Shown one piece after another: positions 41,033 through 49,981 of a stretch of DNA of 54,552 nt. Under the pieces are notes generated by a model, which did no database searches, was not told where the DNA came from, and worked only from the letters and a program-made list of their open reading frames with translations. The DNA is from CAYMUC01 sp964471865 (lineage in GTDB: Bacteria > Actinomycetota > Acidimicrobiia > Acidimicrobiales > Ilumatobacteraceae), in contig CAYYHU010000011.1 of the NCBI GenBank assembly GCA_964471865.1, positions 1 through 54,552 of the forward strand, in the 5' to 3' direction. The position numbers were made by a program, and so were the translations under genes. How positions within the stretch are numbered: position 1 is the first letter of the stretch; every line of letters starts with the position of its first letter.

Positions 41033-42389
41033 CGGGAACCTGCGCCATGGCATCCGCGATCGCGGCATCGCTCAACTCGAGGTCCACCATCTCACCGGCG
41101 AGGAACCTCTCGTAGGCCGCAAGATCGAGATGGCCGTGTCCACACAGAGCGGTCAGGATCACCTTCTCTTCGCCAGATTCCTTACAGGCCATGGCTTCAC
41201 GGATCGCGGCTGCGATGGCGTGGGTGGGCTCGGGGGCGGGCACGATTCCCTCGGTGCGAGCGAACTTGAGGGCTCCCTCGAAGCATTCGATCTGGGGAAT
41301 GGCCACCGCTTCGGCCAGACCGAGTTCGTAGACATGGCTTACCAGCGGTGACATGCCGTGATACCGGAGACCTCCAGCGTGGATCGCGTCAGGAATGAAC
41401 GTGTGGCCGAGGGTGTGCATCTTCATCAGCGGAGTCATGCCTGCGGTATCGCCGAAGTCATAGCGGTACTCGCCCTTGGTGAGGCTCGGACATGCGGCCG
41501 GCTCCACGCAGCGGATCGTCGGGTTCATTCGCCCTGCGAGCTTCTCGCGCAGGAAGGGGAATGCCAGTCCACCGAAGTTCGAGCCGCCACCCGTGCATCC
41601 CACGAGCAGGTCAGGGGTTTCGCCGACCTTGGCCAACTGCAGCAGCGCCTCTTCACCGATGATCGTCTGATGCATCAGCACGTGGTTCAACACGCTTCCG
41701 AGTGCGTAGCGGGTCGAGGGATCCGCGACGGCCATGGCCACCGCTTCGGAGATGGCGATACCGAGGCTGCCGGGATGATCGGGATCCTGAGCGAGCAGTG
41801 AGCGGCCGTAGTCGGTCACCGGGGACGGACTCGGATGAACCGTCGCCCCGTACACCTCCATCATCGTGCGGCGATATGGCTTGGCGCGATAAGAAGCCGC
41901 TACCTGCCACACCTCGCATTCGATGCCGTACTGGGCCGTCGCAAAGGCGAGCGAGGTGCCCCACTGACCGGCCCCGGTCTCGGTGGTCAGCTTCGTGATG
42001 CCTTCTTGGTGGTTGTAGTAGGCCTGGGGCACCGCAGTGTTGGGCTTATGGGATCCCGCCGGACTGACGCCCTCGTACTTGTAGTAGATCCGGGCCGGGG
42101 TACCGAGGAGTTGCTCGAGTCGATGGGCGCGAAACAGTGGGCTGGGACGCCACAGTCGGTAGATGTCCAAGACACCGCCGGGAATGTCGACGAAACGATC
42201 GGTGGTGACTTCCTGCTCGATCAGCGCCATCGGAAACAGCGGCGCGAAGTCCTCGGGACCCGCGGGCTGCATCGTTCCGGGATGCAACGGTGGCGGCGGC
42301 GGGGATGGAAGGTCTGGGATGAGGTTGTACCACTGCGTGGGCATCTCGTCTTCGGTGAGCAGGATCTTGTTGGGCACCTTCGCAGTCAT
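41022..42389 (-). CDS. trpB: TrpB2-type pyridoxal-phosphate enzyme
   Basis: A 455-residue fold-type II PLP enzyme of the TrpB2 group (longer than TrpB1, with the N-terminal WYNLIPDLP...PPPPLHPGTM extension). The PLP lysine is in SHKPNTA, the phosphate loop is GCTGGGSNFGG, and ETGAGQWG is the catalytic Glu loop. No trpA or other trp gene is nearby, so it may make tryptophan from indole and serine (salvage) or act on another substrate. ATG 42389 has TACCGT (42398-42403) 8 nt upstream. Confidence 0.92.
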   Translation of the reverse strand: MTAKVPNKILLTEDEMPTQWYNLIPDLPSPPPPPLHPGTMQPAGPEDFAPLFPMALIEQEVTTDRFVDIPGGVLDIYRLWRPSPLFRAHRLEQLLGTPARIYYKYEGVSPAGSHKPNTAVPQAYYNHQEGITKLTTETGAGQWGTSLAFATAQYGIECEVWQVAASYRAKPYRRTMMEVYGATVHPSPSPVTDYGRSLLAQDPDHPGSLGIAISEAVAMAVADPSTRYALGSVLNHVLMHQTIIGEEALLQLAKVGETPDLLVGCTGGGSNFGGLAFPFLREKLAGRMNPTIRCVEPAACPSLTKGEYRYDFGDTAGMTPLMKMHTLGHTFIPDAIHAGGLRYHGMSPLVSHVYELGLAEAVAIPQIECFEGALKFARTEGIVPAPEPTHAIAAAIREAMACKESGEEKVILTALCGHGHLDLAAYERFLAGEMVDLELSDAAIADAMAQVPVIA

Positions 42390-42397
42390 GGGCGCCC

Positions 42398-42403
42398 ACG
42401 GTA
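42398..42403 (-). promoter_or_regulatory. -10 element for leaderless trpB2 gene
   Basis: TACCGT on the minus strand with 8 nt to ATG 42389, and no Shine-Dalgarno. Confidence 0.4.
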
Positions 42404-42455
42404 GTCGCTCTCATCGGGGGCCTTGTTCGGCTCCATGTCGATGGAGCGGTTCCGC

Positions 42456-43709
42456 TCAGAGAACCTGGCCGCGCAACACGAACGCATCGGCGACTCGTCG
42501 AACTGCGACGATGAACGCAGCTCGTCGCAGATCGCATCCATAGCGGTTCGACATGGATGCCACGGTGTCGAATGCAGCGCCCATACGGGTGTCGAGTTCG
42601 TCTCGGAAACGCTCGATCGTCCAGCGGAATTGCTGAATGTTCTGAGTCCATTCGAAATAGGACCCGAGCACACCACCAGCGTTGGCCAAGATGTCAGGGA
42701 CCACCTCGATCCCTCGTTCGCGCAGAATCGCGTCGGCTCCCGCCGTCACCGGGTGATTGGCAGCCTCGATCACCAAGGGAGCCGTGATGCGCGCTGCATT
42801 CTCGTCGGTGATCACCCCACCCAGCGCCGCGGGAATGACCACGTCGACATCGAGGGTGAGAAGGTCGTTGGGATCCATGTCTTCGCCGGTGGTCAACTCA
42901 CGGACCGAGGTCACGGGTCGAGTCAGACTGGCGATGTCGAAGCCGTAGGGGGTGTGGCGGGCGCCGGTGATGTCTGACACTGCCACCACGCGCAGTCCCG
43001 CCTCGGTTGCCGCCCGGGCTGCGAAGCGGCCGACATTTCCGAATCCTTGAATCGCTACTCGGGCCCCTTCGGGGTCTCGGCCGCTGCGACGAAGCGCAGC
43101 CAGGGTCACTCCCACGACGCCCCGACCCGTGGCTTCTTCGCGCCCGGGGGCACCGAACAGCTCGGTCGGTTTTCCGGTGACACATCCCGGTTCGAAGCCT
43201 TCGATCCGGTGGTATTCGTCCATGAGCCACCCCATCATCTTGGCGTTGGTACCCATATCGGGAGCCGGGATGTCGCGATGGGGACCCAGGACGTGGACCA
43301 TCGAACGGGTCCAGCGTCGAATCACCTCTTCTTGTTCGTGCTCATCCAGAGTCGTCGGATCGACGGTGATGCCACCTTTGGCTCCGCCGAAGGGGACATC
43401 GATGATGGCGGTCTTCCAGGTCATCAGACTGGCGAGCGCGCGTACCTCGTCGAGATCGACGCTGGGATGAAAGCGGATACCACCCTTGCGGGGGCCGCGG
43501 ACGCCTGAGTGCTGGACTCGGTAGCCCTTGAGGACCTCGATTCGGCCTCCGTCACGGCGCAGGTTCAACGAGACCGAAACCTCGCGTTCGGGCTGACACA
43601 ACGCGAGGGCGAGATCCTCCGACAGCCCCAACGTACGGGCCGCCTCGATCACCGAGGCGTTCACTTCGTCGAAGGCAGTGGGTGCTGAGGTCGTTCCCGT
43701 CGCGTCCAT
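42456..43709 (-). CDS. gdhA: Glutamate dehydrogenase
   Basis: A 417-residue Glu/Leu/Phe/Val dehydrogenase interconverting glutamate and 2-oxoglutarate plus ammonia. It has the substrate region GGIRFHPSVDLDEVRALASLMTWKTAIIDVPFGGAKGG, the Rossmann motif IQGFGNVGRFAA, and VIPAALGGVITDENA. ATG 43709 is chosen: TACCCT (43717-43722) lies 7 nt upstream, and an upstream GTG at 43730 would place that element inside the gene. Cofactor preference cannot be read safely. Confidence 0.95.
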   Translation of the reverse strand: MDATGTTSAPTAFDEVNASVIEAARTLGLSEDLALALCQPEREVSVSLNLRRDGGRIEVLKGYRVQHSGVRGPRKGGIRFHPSVDLDEVRALASLMTWKTAIIDVPFGGAKGGITVDPTTLDEHEQEEVIRRWTRSMVHVLGPHRDIPAPDMGTNAKMMGWLMDEYHRIEGFEPGCVTGKPTELFGAPGREEATGRGVVGVTLAALRRSGRDPEGARVAIQGFGNVGRFAARAATEAGLRVVAVSDITGARHTPYGFDIASLTRPVTSVRELTTGEDMDPNDLLTLDVDVVIPAALGGVITDENAARITAPLVIEAANHPVTAGADAILRERGIEVVPDILANAGGVLGSYFEWTQNIQQFRWTIERFRDELDTRMGAAFDTVASMSNRYGCDLRRAAFIVAVRRVADAFVLRGQVL

Positions 43710-43716
43710 GACGTTC

Positions 43717-43722
43717 AGGGTA
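43717..43722 (-). promoter_or_regulatory. -10 element for leaderless glutamate dehydrogenase gene
   Basis: TACCCT on the minus strand with 7 nt to ATG 43709; decides the start. Confidence 0.45.
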
Positions 43723-43756
43723 GGGGCCACAGTTGAGATCCCTGAACGGGAGGGAG

Positions 43757-43829
43757 AGCCCGGGAGGGGAATCGAACCCCTGACCTACGCATTACGAGTG
43801 CGTTGCTCTGCCGACTGAGCTACCCGGGC
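43757..43829 (-). tRNA. tRNA-Thr (CGT)
   Basis: The 73-nt minus-strand cloverleaf has acceptor GCCCGGG paired with CCCGGGC, the T arm AGGGG-TTCGATT-CCCCT, and anticodon loop CTCGTAA giving CGT (Thr). CCA is not encoded. TACCAT about 10 nt upstream of the 5' end may be its -10. Confidence 0.95.
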
Positions 43830-44442
43830 GGGCCACGCAATGGTAACCAGCGGTGGCTGCGGTTCGACAACGCCAGCGAAAACCCGTCGAAGGACGCCCA
43901 TCACCTCGGCGTGATCAGGGTGTCGAGGACTCGAGCCCTCCAGCTGGCTGGCTAGCGGATGCAGAGCCGTTCACAAATGCATCAGGAGTGCCCCGTCGGC
44001 GAGGTCTCGAGCGGACCTCAATCCACTCGGGTATTCGAGGCTGGTAGAGCGTCATCCCGGAGCGTAGTCACGGGAATCAGTGCCGGATCTCAGTATGTGT
44101 GTTCCCTCCCCGATGGTGGGGGCAGAGCTGGGGTGGCCCCTGATCCGGTGGGAACGGCGCACCGGGAGGTGGCAGTGATCCCGATCGTGTTGGCATCGAC
44201 TGGGACCATGAGGATCATTCAGTGTCCAGATGGCGGAGGTCTCGATCTGGCCGGCAACGCCGTGTGAACTCACCGACTTCGAACTCCACTTGTCTCGGTG
44301 CGGCCCTTGTCGTCCCTGTTGACCATCTGATCGAGTCCCCTTGTCAGAGGAACCGACGTCGCCGGGGCCACTCTCATGGCGCCCACTGAGAGGGGAACGT
44401 GGTCTCCAGCCCGTGACCATCCCCGTCGAGGTGTCGGGGATG
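43830..44442. other. 613-bp region without recognised gene
   Basis: No open frame here has a recognisable domain or good start signal. It holds the tRNA-Thr promoter side at its left. Several GC-rich inverted segments occur at 44110-44200, but the conserved cores of SRP RNA, RNase P RNA and tmRNA were looked for and not seen. Confidence 0.5.
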
Positions 44443-45501
44443 TCAGATCGTGGGAAGGTCGTAGAGCAGCGCCTGCAGCAGCAGGGCCTCGTTGACGTTG
44501 CGGTCGAGATGCCGCATGGCGGTATGCAGTCGCTCTACGGCATGGATCATGGCGTCTGGACGTCGCGTCGGGGCGCCGTCGACGACGAGATCCCGATATG
44601 TGCGAGCCATGGCGGTCAGACCGGCGCGTAGCTCGTCGGTGCGATGCCGCCGGATTTCCCGTTTGTGGCGGTCCTCCATCGCCTTGCGCCCGGCACCTCG
44701 CTCACCGAAGGTTTCGATGCGGCGTTCGAGGTCCTCGAGTTCCTCTCGATGTCGTTCCTGAAGCGGCTCCGCTGCCGCCTCGATCATGTCGAGGATGTCC
44801 GCACTCAGTCGTATGACGGTTGCGCCCGTTCCATCGAGGTGATGGGGTAGATCCGCGAAGACGAGCCGGCGCTCGGCGAGGCGAGGATCAGCCGCCAGCA
44901 CCAGGGCGCGATCGAGGTCCCCTTGGGCTCCGAGTGCCGCCTCGGAGGCCTGAGTCGCCGGAATGCCGCGAGCGCGCAGCGCGGCGTCGACATCGGAGTC
45001 CTCGAGGGTCCGGAACCGGACCTTGACGCATCGCGATGCGATCGTGATCAACTCGGGGGCATCCACATCGGCGAGGATCACGAACATCGTCGAGGGCGGC
45101 GGCTCCTCCACGACCTTGAGCAGGGTCGCAGCACCCGCGGGCGAGAGCAGATGGAACTCGTGGAGCATGAGGATCTTGCGGTCGCCCTCGGTTGGAGCCC
45201 GCGAGGCCTGCATGACGATCGATCGGGCGGTGTCGACATCGATCGCGGCGCCGCTGCGTCGGATCTCGACCACATCGGGGTGTTCACCGGCGAGAACCAG
45301 TCGAGCCACCCGACTGTCGGGATCCCCAGACGGATCCAATACGAGCGCAGCGAAGGCCCGAGCGGCCGCGTCCTTTGTGCAACCCGGGGAACCGAGGAAC
45401 AGATAGGCGTGACGGGGGTCGGCCGCCGCCGAGACGAGTTGGTGGACGGCGGGGTCCTGAGCCACGACATCGCCCCAGATTCCCTGACCTGAGACTGCCA
45501 T
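44443..45501 (-). CDS. holB: DNA polymerase III delta-prime subunit
   Basis: A 352-residue clamp-loader ATPase relative. The P-loop is altered (GSPGCTKD). FHLLSPAGAATLLKVVEEPPPSTMFVILADV is the Walker B/SRC-region hallmark of the gamma/delta-prime family (usual SRC appears as SRCVKVRF). The C-terminal part is helical. ATG 45501 overlaps the tmk stop by one base (TGATG); ATG 45513 is an alternative. The tmk-holB pair is common in bacteria and matches the Rv3644c neighbourhood near topA. Confidence 0.92.
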   Translation of the reverse strand: MAVSGQGIWGDVVAQDPAVHQLVSAAADPRHAYLFLGSPGCTKDAAARAFAALVLDPSGDPDSRVARLVLAGEHPDVVEIRRSGAAIDVDTARSIVMQASRAPTEGDRKILMLHEFHLLSPAGAATLLKVVEEPPPSTMFVILADVDAPELITIASRCVKVRFRTLEDSDVDAALRARGIPATQASEAALGAQGDLDRALVLAADPRLAERRLVFADLPHHLDGTGATVIRLSADILDMIEAAAEPLQERHREELEDLERRIETFGERGAGRKAMEDRHKREIRRHRTDELRAGLTAMARTYRDLVVDGAPTRRPDAMIHAVERLHTAMRHLDRNVNEALLLQALLYDLPTI

Positions 45502-46106
45502 CAAGGAGCCCATGTCATCACCGTGTCCCAGACGGCAGCCGCGACATCATCGATCGACGCCGTTCCATCCACGATCCGCCACGACGTCGGGTGTTGTTGG
45601 GCCAGCGTGGTAAAGCCAGCCGCGACACGTTCGAAGAACGCACCGTCTTCGCGCTCGAAACGGTCGAGATCCCGGTGTCGTAAGCGTTCGGCCACGACAT
45701 CGCTCGATACGTCGACCACGACGACGAGATCCGGCCAGAAACCACCCAAGGCCCAATCGTTCACGCGGCGGATCATGTCGAGATCCAGACCTCGTCCATA
45801 GCCCTGGTAGGCGAGTGAGGACCAGACGCTGCGATCCGACACGATGCGGCCGCCTGCGCTGAGAACCGATTCGAGAACCTCGGCACGGTGCTGGGCTCGG
45901 TCGGCTGCGATCATCAACGATTCGGCGATCGGATCGAGATGGGTGTTGGTCGGATCGTGAAGAACCTCGCGTAGTTGACGCCCGATCTCGGTGCCGCCGG
46001 TCTCCCGGGTGAGGGTGGCGCCGAGTCGCTCGGCGAGGATGCGCGCCTGGGTGGATTTACCGCACCCTTCGACGCCCTCCAGGGCGATGTAACGAGCGGC
46101 GGTCAC
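45501..46106 (-). CDS. tmk: Thymidylate kinase
   Basis: A 201-residue dTMP kinase, giving dTDP for DNA synthesis. P-loop ALEGVEGCGKSTQA (8-21), the TMP-binding RETGGTEIGRQLREVL, and the DRSVWSSLAYQGYGRG segment (DRxxxSxxAYQ). GTG 46106 has TAGGGT (46115-46120) 8 nt upstream and 21 bp separate it from topA. Confidence 0.96.
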   Translation of the reverse strand: MTAARYIALEGVEGCGKSTQARILAERLGATLTRETGGTEIGRQLREVLHDPTNTHLDPIAESLMIAADRAQHRAEVLESVLSAGGRIVSDRSVWSSLAYQGYGRGLDLDMIRRVNDWALGGFWPDLVVVVDVSSDVVAERLRHRDLDRFEREDGAFFERVAAGFTTLAQQHPTSWRIVDGTASIDDVAAAVWDTVMTWAP

Positions 46107-46114
46107 AGAACCGG

Positions 46115-46120
46115 ACCCTA
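46115..46120 (-). promoter_or_regulatory. -10 element for tmk-holB
   Basis: TAGGGT on the minus strand with 8 nt to GTG 46106. Confidence 0.35.
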
Positions 46121-46127
46121 CCGGGGG

Positions 46128-48755
46128 TCAACTGCGCCGCTTGGCAGCCTTGGCCGATGCCTTGCGCGCCGTCTTCTTGGCGGGCGCCCGGCGAGCGGTC
46201 TTCTTGGCGGGGGGAGCAGTCTCTCGCCGAATGGCGAGCAGTTCGAAGGCTCGCTCGGGCAGCATCGCTTCGAGGCGATCGCCCTTGGACAGCGACGCAT
46301 TGGTCTCTCCGTCGGTGACATACACCCCGAAGCGGCCTTCTTTCGCGACCACCGGCCGACCGTTAGTCGGATCGACACCGAAATCACGCAGAGGGGGTTT
46401 GGGAGCAGCACCCTTGCGGCCCCGGAATTGACGAGGTTGGGCGAGCAATGCCAGTGCCTCCTCCAGGGTCACGCTGAACAATTGGTCCTCGCTCGCAAGT
46501 GATCGGCTCTCGGGTCCCTTGGCGACATAGGGGCCGTAGCGACCGTTCTGCGCGGTGATCGGTTCTCCATCGGCGGGGTCATTGCCTACGACACGCGGCA
46601 ACGACAACAACTTCACCGCGTCGTCGAAGGTCACCGATTCCGGCGACATCGACGCGAACAGGCTCGCCATCTTGGGCTTGTCGAGACCGGGCGGGGGTTC
46701 GTCGGGTGTACCCCATTGGACATAGGGCCCGTAGCGGCCGTTCTTGACGTAGACGCCCAGACCTTCGAGTTCCCCGATCGGTTCATCGGACTTGGGCGCT
46801 GCGAGCAAGCTGAGGGCCTTGTCGAGGGTCAGTTCGTCGGGAGGAAGGTCGTCGGGCACCCCGGCGGTGTCCTCACCCCGTTTCACATACGGCCCGTACT
46901 TGCCGGGCTTGACCACGACGAGTTCACCCGAGTCGGGATCGGTGCCCAAGGGGAACGTGTTGATCGCCGCGGCGTCGATGGCATCGAGGTTCTCACTCAC
47001 CAATCGGTGCAGACCCGGAAGACCATCCTCGTCGCCGAAGTAGAACTCCCGAAGCCATTGCTCCTTGTGGGCCGTGCCCTCGGCGATCGAGTCCAGATCA
47101 GCCTCGACCCGGGCGGTGAAATCGAAGTCGACGAGATCGTCGAAATGCTGCTCGAGCAGCCCCACCACGGCGAATGCGGTCCAGGTGGGAACCAGGGCCT
47201 GCCCCTTTTTCCAGACGTAGCCCCGGTCCTGCACGGTCTGCATGACCGACGCCCAGGTGCTCGGCCGGCCGATGCCGAGTTCTTCGAGCCGTTTGACGAT
47301 CGATGCTTCGGTATAGCGAGCGGGAGGACTCGTGGTGTGACCTTCAGCAGATGTGTCGGCGACGGGGACGACCTGACCCGTTTCGAGAGGTGGCAACAAG
47401 GCTTCGCGTTCGTCCTCGTTCTCGTGTGTGGATTCGTCACGAGACTCGACGTAGACGCGCCGATAGCCCGGGAAAGTGATCGTGGTCCCCGCGGCGCTCA
47501 GCACGGCCTCCGTCACAGCATCACCTTCGGACACGCTGGCCCCGAGGCGAACCGTCACCGTCGTGCCGGATGCGTCAGCCATCTGGCTCGCCAGGGTTCG
47601 CTGCCAGATCAGGCGATACAGCGACAACTCTTGGCCGTTCATCTCACCGGAGACGGCGTCGGGTGAGCGCAGCGGCGTGGTGGGACGGATCGCTTCGTGG
47701 GCCTCTTGGGCGTTCTTGACCTTCGTGGCGTAGGTACGCGGAGATGGCGAGACGAACTCGGCTCCGTAGATCCGACCGACCTCATCGCGTACCGCCCCGA
47801 GCGCCTCGCCCGACAACACCACGTTGTCGGTTCGCATATAGGTGATGAAGCCCCGTTCGTACAGGCCTTGGGCGAGTCGCATGACCTGACTCGCGGACAA
47901 TCGAAGTTTGCGCCCACCTTCTTGCTGCAGCGTCGAGGTCATGAATGGCGCCTTGGGTGAGGACCTGTAGGGCTTCGACTCGACAGAGGCCACCGTGACT
48001 GGCGCCTCGCGCAGACCCTCGGCCAGACCTCGCGCCCGGGTTTCGTCGACCACGGTCACCTGACCAGACCGGGCACTGACCTGACCATCGGGACCGAAAT
48101 CCTTACCTGTGGCGACCTTCGCGCCATCGAGAGAGATCAGAGAGGCTTCGAAAGCGGGATCGGTGCCGGTCTGGATCGCGACGCTCCAGTAGCCGGCTGG
48201 GACGAAGGCGATCCGTTCACGTTCACGTTGAACGATGAGACGAACCGTGGGGCTTTGCACTCGTCCCGCCGACAGGCCCCGATTGACTCGCCGCCACAGC
48301 ACGGGTGACACCTCGTAGCCGTAGAGCCGGTCGAGGATCCGGCGCGTCTCAGCCGCGTCCACGAGGCCGTAATCGATGCTGCGCGGGTTGTCTACGGCAT
48401 GTTCGATCGCACTCTTGGTGATCTCGTGAAAGACCATGCGCTTCACGGGCACCTTGGGTTTGAGGTACTCGAGAAGGTGCCAGGAGATGGCCTCTCCCTC
48501 GCGGTCTTCGTCCGTGGCGAGATAGAGCTCGCTCGCGTCCTTGAGGAGCGCTTTGAGGTCTTTGACCACCTGACGGCCTTTATCGGTGAGCTCATAGGTG
48601 GGTTTGAAACCGTTGTCCACATCCACGGCGAGACCCTTGGAGGGCAGGTCCGCGACGTGGCCGATCGAGGCGCTCACGGTGAACGCCGAGCCCAGGAACG
48701 AACGGATGGTGTTCGCCTTGGCGGGCGATTCGACGATGACGAGGGGTTTGGACAT
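46128..48755 (-). CDS. topA: DNA topoisomerase I
   Basis: An 875-residue type IA topoisomerase relaxing negative supercoils. The Toprim domain begins LVIVESPAKANTI and has DEDREGEAISWHL. The active-site Tyr lies in GFITYMRTDN. Actinobacterial-type C-terminal repeats replace zinc fingers, each with KYGPYVKRGE/RYGPYVQWG/RYGPYVAKG-type signatures. A Lys/Ala-rich tail follows (KKTARRAPAKKTARK). Such tails help processivity and DNA or RNA polymerase contacts in mycobacteria. Confidence 0.97.
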   Translation of the reverse strand: MSKPLVIVESPAKANTIRSFLGSAFTVSASIGHVADLPSKGLAVDVDNGFKPTYELTDKGRQVVKDLKALLKDASELYLATDEDREGEAISWHLLEYLKPKVPVKRMVFHEITKSAIEHAVDNPRSIDYGLVDAAETRRILDRLYGYEVSPVLWRRVNRGLSAGRVQSPTVRLIVQRERERIAFVPAGYWSVAIQTGTDPAFEASLISLDGAKVATGKDFGPDGQVSARSGQVTVVDETRARGLAEGLREAPVTVASVESKPYRSSPKAPFMTSTLQQEGGRKLRLSASQVMRLAQGLYERGFITYMRTDNVVLSGEALGAVRDEVGRIYGAEFVSPSPRTYATKVKNAQEAHEAIRPTTPLRSPDAVSGEMNGQELSLYRLIWQRTLASQMADASGTTVTVRLGASVSEGDAVTEAVLSAAGTTITFPGYRRVYVESRDESTHENEDEREALLPPLETGQVVPVADTSAEGHTTSPPARYTEASIVKRLEELGIGRPSTWASVMQTVQDRGYVWKKGQALVPTWTAFAVVGLLEQHFDDLVDFDFTARVEADLDSIAEGTAHKEQWLREFYFGDEDGLPGLHRLVSENLDAIDAAAINTFPLGTDPDSGELVVVKPGKYGPYVKRGEDTAGVPDDLPPDELTLDKALSLLAAPKSDEPIGELEGLGVYVKNGRYGPYVQWGTPDEPPPGLDKPKMASLFASMSPESVTFDDAVKLLSLPRVVGNDPADGEPITAQNGRYGPYVAKGPESRSLASEDQLFSVTLEEALALLAQPRQFRGRKGAAPKPPLRDFGVDPTNGRPVVAKEGRFGVYVTDGETNASLSKGDRLEAMLPERAFELLAIRRETAPPAKKTARRAPAKKTARKASAKAAKRRS

Positions 48756-48866
48756 GACGCGCTATCGCTACGGCATCGTTGCCACTCCTGTCAAGGCGAC
48801 GGGATCGCAGCCATGCCGATTCCGACCTTTGGATCGACTCGACATGGGACCTTGGTCCGGGTTCCC

Positions 48867-48872
48867 TACGAT
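48867..48872 (+). promoter_or_regulatory. -10 element for leaderless rsgA
   Basis: TACGAT with 6 nt to GTG 48879; decides the start. Confidence 0.45.
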
Positions 48873-48878
48873 CCTGGC

Positions 48879-49916
48879 GTGGATCCCACCCTGGGCCTGC
48901 TCGGCTGGACCGATCACGAAGCAGCGGCGTGGTCGGCGCGCGGTCATCACGGCGCTCCCGGGCGGGTGGTGCGGCTCGATCGCGGATGGTCGAGTGTCCT
49001 TCGTGCCGTGGGAGTCGATCCCGTGCGGGTGCGCAACATCGGTATCGACGTCGCCGTTGGCGACTGGGTGGGATGCGATGAGGCCGATGAGCGCATCGAG
49101 TTCGTCCTCGAGCGTCGGTCGGCCTTCGTGCGTCGGGCCTCGTTCGAAGGGGCACGGTTCGAAGCCCACGTACTCGCCGCGAACGTGGACACGGTCTTTC
49201 TCGTCCATGCGCTCTCCTCGCCGCCCAATCCGCGACGTCTCGAGCGGGAACTGGTTCTCGCCTACGACAGTGGTGCTCAACCGGTGATCGTGCTGAACAA
49301 GGCCGATCTGATCTCCGACCCCGCCGAGGTGGAGGCGGCGATCGGGGAGGTTGCACACCTCGCGCCCGAGGTTCCCGTCCACGCCGTCAGCGGTGCGACC
49401 GGTGACGGGGTCGCGGTACTGGCCGGATATGCCGACGGGCATCGAACTGTCGCGCTGTTGGGATCGAGTGGGGTGGGCAAGTCCACACTCGTCAACGGTC
49501 TGATCGGCCACGACGTGCAAGCCACCGCCGCGGTACGCGAAGGCGATCAGCGGGGTCGCCACACCACGGTGGCGGCGGAACTCGTCGCGTTATCCGATGA
49601 ACGAGGCGGGCCGCGGGGATGGCTTCTCGACACCCCCGGGGTTCGAGCGGTGAGTCTGTGGCTGTCGGGTCACGGCATCGAACGGGCCTTCGCGGATGTG
49701 TTCGATCTCATGGACCATTGCCGGTTCCGGGATTGCAAACACGATCAGGAACCGGGGTGTGCGGTTCGCGAGGCGATCGCCTCGGGTCGGCTGTCGGCGC
49801 AACGCTTCGCCAGCCTCGAGCGCCTCGTGGCCGAGGAAGCCGCCCTCGAGGAAGAACAGCGCGCGGTGGAGAAAGCCCAGGACCGTCGAGGGGTTCGTAA
49901 GCGCCGTCCCGGATGA
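48879..49916 (+). CDS. rsgA: Ribosome small-subunit-dependent GTPase RsgA
   Basis: A 345-residue circularly permuted GTPase that helps late 30S maturation. N-terminal OB fold, then G4 NKAD, G5 SGATG, G1 GSSGVGKST and G3 DTPG in permuted order. A C-terminal zinc knuckle reads DHCRFRDCKHDQEPGC. GTG 48879 is chosen from the TACGAT spacing; the same frame continues upstream over the topA 5' region but is not coding there. Confidence 0.95.
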   Translation: MDPTLGLLGWTDHEAAAWSARGHHGAPGRVVRLDRGWSSVLRAVGVDPVRVRNIGIDVAVGDWVGCDEADERIEFVLERRSAFVRRASFEGARFEAHVLAANVDTVFLVHALSSPPNPRRLERELVLAYDSGAQPVIVLNKADLISDPAEVEAAIGEVAHLAPEVPVHAVSGATGDGVAVLAGYADGHRTVALLGSSGVGKSTLVNGLIGHDVQATAAVREGDQRGRHTTVAAELVALSDERGGPRGWLLDTPGVRAVSLWLSGHGIERAFADVFDLMDHCRFRDCKHDQEPGCAVREAIASGRLSAQRFASLERLVAEEAALEEEQRAVEKAQDRRGVRKRRPG

Positions 49917-49969
49917 CCTTCACAGCGCCGTCGCTGGTGACGACCGGGGTGATCCCGGGGTGTCGCGGC

Positions 49970-49975
49970 TACCGT
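49970..49975 (+). promoter_or_regulatory. -10 element for leaderless acyl-CoA dehydrogenase gene
   Basis: TACCGT with 6 nt to ATG 49982. Confidence 0.45.
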
Positions 49976-49981
49976 CGGGGT

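Noticed and set aside
43710..43730. Seven extra N-terminal codons of glutamate dehydrogenase from GTG 43730
   Set aside because: The -10-like TACCCT would lie within the gene; ATG 43709 fits better.
43740..43830. tRNA-Thr as a prophage or island attachment site
   Set aside because: No integrase and no second copy of the tRNA 3' end were seen nearby.
44052..44420. Minus-strand 122-codon frame in the gap before holB
   Set aside because: Low-complexity composition, no domain, no start signal.
48399..48878. Upstream extension of rsgA into topA
   Set aside because: It is antisense to conserved TopA sequence, and a TACGAT element places the start at 48879.
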